From contig JANYDP010000370.1 of assembly GCA_025363535.1 (NCBI GenBank), positions 1 to 15,820 on the forward strand: a stretch of 15,820 nt of DNA, written 5' to 3'. The notes beneath the pieces are model-generated. The model was not told the origin of the DNA. It saw only the letters and a list, made by a program, of their open reading frames with translations, and made no database searches. A program made the translations under genes and the position numbers. Of this stretch, positions 14,111-15,820 are shown in pieces. Within the stretch, counting starts at the first letter, position 1; each line of letters starts with the position of its first letter. Origin of the DNA: Verrucomicrobiota bacterium. GTDB taxonomy: Bacteria > Verrucomicrobiota > Verrucomicrobiia > Limisphaerales > CAIQOK01.

Positions 14111-15445
14111 TCAGTTCTCGCCCTTCAAACGAAAGAACAGCGTCGGCGCGGCGGAGTTTACAATCGCCACATTGACGGGTGTAAAAAAGCCCGTGACGAG
14201 CGGACCCCAGTCGGCGAGATTTTCCGAAGATTCCAACGTCCAATCCCACGGCACGGTGTAGGGCGTGGAGACGACGAGCGCGTTGGCCAGCGCGTTGGTC
14301 GCCGGTGCCTGGATCTGCAGGGGGATGTCTTCAAACCAACTGTTCAAGCGAAAGAACAAGGCGGGCTTTTCCGTGGCGACGACGGTCACGTTCACCGCCG
14401 CCTCGGTGCCGGTGGCGAGCGTGCGCCAGGATTTCAAGTCCGGCGATGCTTCCACCGTCCAGACCGCCGGCACGGGGCCGGTGGCGGTGAGGGCAAAGAC
14501 ATTGGGAAAGCCCGGTGCGGGCAGTTGCTCCAAGGACAACATTACCGGGGGGGTGGCCACCACCACGGGTTCGAGGTGGTAGGAGGCTTCCACCGAAGGG
14601 GCGCTCTCCTGGCCGGTGCTGTCATACGCGGCGACGGCAAAATAGTAGGTCGCATCTGCCAGCAATCCGCCCAGGTCAAATGAACTGGTTGGCCCCACAT
14701 ACACCCAGTTGTCGTAGTAACCGCTCACGGTGCCGTAATAAATCCGGTAGCCAGCCACATCGGTGCTGGGGCTGGGCGGCCACGTTAAACTCACTCCGTC
14801 CGGGGGGAGAGCGTGTTGAATGGCGGGCGCGGCCGGCGGCGGGACGAGTTTGGGAAGGCTGTACGATATTTCCGGCGTGAGCGCGCTTGACTTGCCGGAA
14901 CTATCAGTTGCCGCCACCGCGAAATAATAGGTGACGCCATCCGCGAGGCCATGGACATCCACCCGGGTGTCGCTTGCAACGGAAATCACCTGATCGTAAA
15001 TGCCACTCTGTGTGCCGTAGTAAACCAGGTAGCCGGTTGCCGTCGCGCTGGGGCTGGGGTTCCAGCCCAGGGTCGCCGCATGGTCGGGAAGGGTTTGCAG
15101 GACAAACGGAGATCCGGGCGGCGGCGCAAGGCCGGTCACACTGTACGCCGCCTCATTGGACGGCTCGCTTTCCTGGCCGGAACTGTTGAAGGCCGTGACC
15201 ACGAAATAGTAAGTCCGCCCGTCTTGCAACCTATCCACGTTCAATTCTGTCGCGGTCACGCCGGCAACCATCACTGAATAATTCCCGCTGTCCGACCCGT
15301 AATACACGTTGTAACCCACGACCTCGGGACTGGAACTGGCCACCCACGCCAGGTGTACACTTTGACCGGCAATCGTGCGGGCGGGAAAACACCCGAGGAA
15401 GATGGCGGAAAACAAATTAAGTAGAACTACGTATTTCGCGAACAT
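14111..15445 (-). CDS. Secreted protein with three FN3 domains and two C-terminal FFRL repeats
   Basis: This 444-residue protein begins with a signal peptide (VVLLNLFSAIFLGCF); FLGC is only a weak lipobox candidate. Three fibronectin type III domains follow at about 30-105, 112-200 and 205-295. Each has a GY-x-VYYG-x2-SG-x-Y strand and a TYYF-x-V-A-x-DS-x-G strand. The C-terminus holds two repeats of about 70 residues (about 301-375 and 376-444). Both have the form W-T-x-E-(A/S)-S-x-(D/N)-L-x2-W, then V-N-V and a final P-x-LFFRL. There is no catalytic, sorting (PEP-CTERM) or transmembrane domain. It is probably an adhesive or binding surface protein, exact role unknown. The ATG at 15445 directly precedes the signal peptide. 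Confidence 0.85.
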   Translation of the reverse strand: MFAKYVVLLNLFSAIFLGCFPARTIAGQSVHLAWVASSSPEVVGYNVYYGSDSGNYSVMVAGVTATELNVDRLQDGRTYYFVVTAFNSSGQESEPSNEAAYSVTGLAPPPGSPFVLQTLPDHAATLGWNPSPSATATGYLVYYGTQSGIYDQVISVASDTRVDVHGLADGVTYYFAVAATDSSGKSSALTPEISYSLPKLVPPPAAPAIQHALPPDGVSLTWPPSPSTDVAGYRIYYGTVSGYYDNWVYVGPTSSFDLGGLLADATYYFAVAAYDSTGQESAPSVEASYHLEPVVVATPPVMLSLEQLPAPGFPNVFALTATGPVPAVWTVEASPDLKSWRTLATGTEAAVNVTVVATEKPALFFRLNSWFEDIPLQIQAPATNALANALVVSTPYTVPWDWTLESSENLADWGPLVTGFFTPVNVAIVNSAAPTLFFRLKGEN

Positions 15446-15706
15446 GAAACGGAAACAGTTAAAAAATCATCGGCGGGGTGGGGTTTGCGGATCAGCTTTC
15501 CAGACGCGCTCCGGACCTAGTCGGGCCTCCAAGAAACGAAAGCACCCGCTCCGTTATTATCGGAATTGAATCCGACCCGGGAGCGAACGCAACTGACCTG
15601 TTAAAGCCTGCCAACACGACTGGCTACTCAACCCGAGTCAGCCGTCCAGTGCAAGCCAATAAAATATTATTTGCGGTTGTCGTGTGCATTTTGAAGGTAC
15701 CCCCGA
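15446..15706. other. Intergenic space upstream of the FN3 gene, with one hairpin
   Basis: No convincing gene is seen here; the open frame on the plus strand from 15478 has no recognisable motif. A hairpin lies at 15618-15646: GAC, bulged T, GGCTACTC, loop AACCC, GAGT, bulged C, AGCC and GTC, giving 11 pairs with two bulges. The FN3 gene is read on the minus strand from 15445, so its promoter must lie here, but no clear -10/-35 pair is visible. If the partial gene at 15707 is a transposase, one end of that insertion sequence should also lie in this space. Confidence 0.5.
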
Positions 15707-15820
15707 TTAGTGATTCCAGAGAGTATCCCAATGACCGTTTTGGCGTGCTTCGATCAAGGCGCACAGGTGCCGCAAGCCCAGTGGGGCCCAGGATTGGCCG
15801 CTGCGTTTGAACCGGCCTTG
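15707..15820 (-). CDS. C-terminal 37 codons of a gene entering from outside, probably a transposase
   Basis: The minus strand is open from the window edge to a TAA at 15707-15709. Recognisable pieces are RFKRSGQSW, GLRHLCALIEARQNG and HWDTLW. The pattern 'R-x-KRSGQ-x-W ... G-x2-x-L-x-LR ... NG-x-W-x2-LW' resembles the C-termini of transposases of the ISKra4/UPF0236-like type that I recall (R-x-K-x-G-x2-W-x3-G-x6-LR ... W). This is a motif impression on 37 residues, not a database match. Any gene 5' part is outside the window. Confidence 0.5.
   Translation of the reverse strand, partial: QGRFKRSGQSWAPLGLRHLCALIEARQNGHWDTLWNH

Noticed and set aside
15478..15810. Plus-strand open frame of 110 codons at the right end
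   Set aside because: No motif or start signal. It runs antisense to the better-supported transposase-like C-terminus on the minus strand.
1..15820. CRISPR array, tRNA or rRNA genes
   Set aside because: No regularly spaced direct repeats, no cloverleaf with a T-loop GTTCGAnTC context, and no rRNA-like stretch were seen on either strand.

Overview
The window looks like chromosomal DNA from a Gram-negative member of the Verrucomicrobiota, probably the Limisphaerales/Pedosphaera side of the phylum. This is an inference from several signs: GC-rich coding sequence, start codons almost all without a Shine-Dalgarno motif, a futalosine-type menaquinone gene, a secreted DUF1080 protein, a secreted fibronectin-III protein with a C-terminal repeat ending in FFRL, and a palindromic 'AACATCGAACATCGAAC' intergenic repeat. 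No phylogenetic marker was compared.

Layout. (1) 1-653, minus: 5' part of mqnC (futalosine menaquinone pathway), cut by the window edge. (2) 844-1248, plus: small conserved protein, resembling DUF6941. It is separated from mqnC by a divergent intergenic region with a strong dyad. (3) 1410-6324, plus: a three-gene unit of MoxR AAA+ ATPase, DUF58 protein and membrane transglutaminase. A palindromic repeat lies between the last two genes. (4) 11494-6380, minus: a co-directional run of ubiE/menG, a stand-alone heptose-1-phosphate adenylyltransferase, a GT9 glycosyltransferase, an FkbM methyltransferase and two GT2 glycosyltransferases. It reads as a cell-surface glycan (LPS core or related) operon led by a menaquinone methyltransferase. 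(5) 11690-12106, plus: an orphan single-domain response regulator, divergent from ubiE. (6) 12881-12132, minus: secreted DUF1080 protein, divergent from a dihydrouridine synthase gene (13001-14104, plus). (7) 15445-14111, minus: secreted protein with three FN3 domains and two FFRL repeats. (8) 15820-15707, minus: the last 37 codons of a gene running in from outside, probably a transposase.

How the genes work together. MqnC and UbiE act at an early and the final step of menaquinone synthesis, yet lie 10 kb apart in separate units. MoxR, DUF58 and transglutaminase form a widespread gene trio thought to couple an AAA+ chaperone to an envelope-exposed protease-like enzyme. The heptose adenylyltransferase makes the ADP-heptose that a GT9 enzyme would use, and the FkbM and GT2 enzymes would decorate or extend the same glycan.

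I found no CRISPR array, tRNA, rRNA or recognisable defence system. The most unusual items are the unrecognised ~125-residue N-terminal region of the DUF58 protein, the intra-operon palindrome at 4144-4236, the in-frame 7-bp repeat tract inside ubiE, and the dyad with alternative pairings upstream of the 844-1248 gene.
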